NCBI GenBank assembly: GCA_009103225.1
Contig: RHPI01003330.1
Span: forward strand, 672,366 to 736,365
Direction: 5' to 3'
DNA: 64,000 nucleotides
DNA from: Chlorokybus atmophyticus
Taxonomy: Eukaryota > Streptophyta > Chlorokybophyceae > Chlorokybales > Chlorokybaceae
Of the stretch, positions 61,714-64,000 are shown in pieces. The translations under genes were made by a program, and so were the position numbers. Under the pieces are notes generated by a model that did not search any database, had not been told where the DNA came from, and saw only the letters and a program-made list of their open reading frames with translations. Each line of letters starts with the position of its first letter. Positions within the stretch are counted from its first letter, which is position 1.

Positions 61714-63296
61714 CGACGTGCGTATGCTTGGAAGGGTCGGGCGTCTGGACTCTTGTTGTATAGCCACAACCTTAGCAGCATTCGTCATTCGTGCGAATAT
61801 AGGTAAAAGACATAACACGACTCACGGCAAGAGTCAACTCAACACATCTCTCATGCATCGTAAGTTGAAAATATTTTACGGCTAAGCCACTTGGTGCCAC
61901 TTGGTGCCAGTGGTCAGGCAACAACACGCAACACATTGCTGCCCATTCACAAGCTTGTATATAAACAGCCGGTCATGCAACAGTGTGCAAGCAACACACC
62001 AGGTGATATTGAGCCTAGTGGTGGTATTGTGTGACTATGTAGTGTAAAGAGTGTGCAATGCGGTGCATGCTGCTGTTTGATAGCATGTCAGCACGGTTGG
62101 TCCAATGTTACATGCACGATACACCTGTTCCATTTATCATACAATAATAATTGTTCACAACTTTGTGTATCAATGATGTAGTGTGGTTGTGTGCAACGCG
62201 CATGATTACATGTGACGCATGACCCAACCCCATCGACCGCGTGTACTGCAATTTGCAGACTGCAAAGAACTACAGACGTACAGAGGGGCATTGTGCTGAG
62301 CGCTGCTGACATCCGTAGCGCCTGTCCTAAGAGGGGAGCACAGCCCGGAGTACGGGGGGCGATAGTGTGGCGGGGGAGACGGGAGAGGCGAGTGAGTCGT
62401 CGCTGCTGCTATCATGTTGCCATGGTTGATGACCACTAGCAATTGCTGAGGGCAAGATTACTGCTACATGTGCATGCTTGCATGACTAAGGTTAAGCAGT
62501 GGTTGGCAGTGGTTAGGAGTAGCTGAAGTAGTGTAGTTGCGACCCAGTGGTTGATATGATGGTATTTATATTAGCCGCTTATGATATTATGGTGATGGGA
62601 ACCACATATAGCATGCGCAAGTGCACCAAGCATTTTGTGTACGCACGCACAAACTCAAGCACCAATTGGATAGCGGCGGCACACAAATGTGCCGCACATG
62701 ATATGTCAAGACTCATAACGCATAACACAATTAAAAGGCCAAGTCAGCATGACCGGTTGACATTACATATGTAGTGAAACATCACAAGTAGTTGAGTATC
62801 CCCCCACCCCCCACCCCCTCCTCCACATCGCATAGTTGATAGCAGTGACACATCACCGCAGCATCATTGCAAACATAACAAACCAATTACTCCTTGGCAA
62901 TTGATAGCAGCACACCCAGCAAAACTTCATACGCAATATATGCTATATATTACTGAGCAACGTAGCACCATCACTAGCCGTTCGTAGCCTTGGTTTGCTA
63001 CTTAGATGCGTCGGTCTCAACCCTCTACCCGCACTTTCAACGGTCGTAACAGTAAACTTGCTAGGTTGCTTGCGTGATCACATGCGCTGTCATAATGCCA
63101 GCTGCTGCGATACCAACCTTTACTTTGTTGTCCGTTCAATTTTACACCTAATATGCTATAACTATTAGGTTCTATAGTTATCGGTATACTTTTTATAAAA
63201 CAAGCGGATCGTGTGACGGTGCTCGTGCCTTGTTACCGGTGAGTTGGTCCAATCCACAACCCTCTCACCAAGACACGGTACTCACACCGGAACCTT
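61714..63296. other. gene-free stretch
   Basis: No recognised gene. A C-rich tract (62801-62824) and an interspersed repeat copy (63145-63200) are the only features noted. Confidence 0.5.
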
Positions 63297-63456
63297 GCCC
63301 CCTCTGCCAAGCACACACACGCGCCCCGCCACTCGCGTACGCACGCGCATGCGCTCGAAGCTACACTGAAGTGTGTAGCGCCTTGGATCGTCACACAAGC
63401 AAGCACACACCGGTGGCCACACGCTAGCAACCCCTGCTAACCACCACCAAGCTTGC
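63297..63456. repeat. 160-bp sequence repeated exactly at the window end
   Basis: Identical to 63841-64000, from 'gccccctctgccaagcacac' to 'caccaccaagcttgc'. It contains a strict purine-pyrimidine patch 'cgcgtacgcacgcgcatgcg'. Confidence 0.97.
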
Positions 63457-63839
63457 ACACCAGAAACTAGGGAGCTAAAGGTTGTATTGCAAGTTGTAGA
63501 ATGTCACTTTTATACCTACCAGTCTGCACATGCTACTGTCTAGACGATTCTAGCGCTAGACGGAACTAGAAGCTAAGATATTCTTGCAGAATCTTGTAGT
63601 ACACTTCTAGACCTTTCCAACGCACCAAAGATCTCCTAATTTGCTGCTCATATGGTCAAGTTATACTACTTGGCGCCAGGCCCTTCCAGAAATCTGGTCG
63701 AGCCCTTCTCGACTGGCCCTCCGTTTTCTGGCACCTTCCGGACTGGTCTTGGGGCCCCGGTCGATATCCGCGGCAGACTCATAACTCGCCGATATCCGCC
63801 ACAAGTCATTAAAAACATGTACCTTACAAATAAGGCCTA

Positions 63840-64000
63840 NGCCCCCTCTGCCAAGCACACACACGCGCCCCGCCACTCGCGTACGCACGCGCATGCGCTC
63901 GAAGCTACACTGAAGTGTGTAGCGCCTTGGATCGTCACACAAGCAAGCACACACCGGTGGCCACACGCTAGCAACCCCTGCTAACCACCACCAAGCTTGC
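63840..64000. other. single N followed by an exact copy of 63297-63456
   Basis: One N at 63840 is directly followed by the 160-base repeat. The lack of any difference and the position right after an N suggest a contig join with unresolved overlap, not two real copies. Confidence 0.8.

Overview
This is eukaryotic nuclear DNA, most likely from a green alga (Chlorophyta, class not determined). Nearly every recognisable gene is cut by many short GT-AG introns. The set includes plant-lineage genes: an inositol/L-galactose-1-phosphate phosphatase of the VTC4 type, two plastid fibrillins with transit-peptide-like N-termini, a pheophorbide-oxygenase-like Rieske protein and the CIP111 type of AFG2 ATPase. 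Intergenic and intronic DNA is rich in TGCA/GCATGC words and CA/TG runs. There are no prokaryotic operons. Three runs of N (10854-10912, 53190-53215, 63840) mark assembly joins.

Layout. 1-6.1 kb: no clear intact gene; a degenerate copy of the CTNNBL1 5' end, a two-copy ~415 bp tandem duplication, an inverted repeat and a 45 bp palindrome. 6.7-14.5 kb: CTNNBL1 (minus) and CIP111/AFG2 (plus), head to head with only 115 bp between start codons. 15.7-18.3 kb: VTC4-type phosphatase (12 exons). 18.4-21.1 kb: RPP40, the p40 protein of RNase P/MRP (minus), tail to tail with VTC4 and head to head with an ADCK1-type ABC1 kinase (21.6-24.8 kb). 26.3-27.9 kb: a plastid fibrillin (minus), divergent from an acidic/lysine-rich protein (28.4-30.0 kb). 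31.9 kb: a U6 snRNA gene (minus). 32.3-34.2 kb: a candidate small multi-exon gene. 34.7-37.7 kb: an unidentified P-loop protein.

39-50.4 kb is a gene-family nursery. It holds three tandem copies of a block carrying an F-box-like gene (one intact, one frameshifted, one open but without an ATG), plus two broken copies on the minus strand. Two of the blocks end in a broken-off 3' tail of the Rieske oxygenase gene whose intact copy lies at 51.2-54.6 kb. A sixth, decayed member lies at 61 kb. Each block has a long alternating purine-pyrimidine tract before the F-box gene.

54.6-57.2 kb is an AT-rich gene-free island with a 176 bp near-perfect foldback. A second fibrillin follows (57.3-58.6 kb), then repeats. 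The last 160 bp exactly repeat 63297-63456 directly after a single N, which suggests an assembly join. Together the intact genes cover spliceosome (CTNNBL1, U6), ribosome and tRNA maturation (AFG2, RPP40), mitochondrion (ADCK1) and plastid (fibrillins, Rieske oxygenase, perhaps VTC4) functions; they look like ordinary neighbours and not a pathway cluster.
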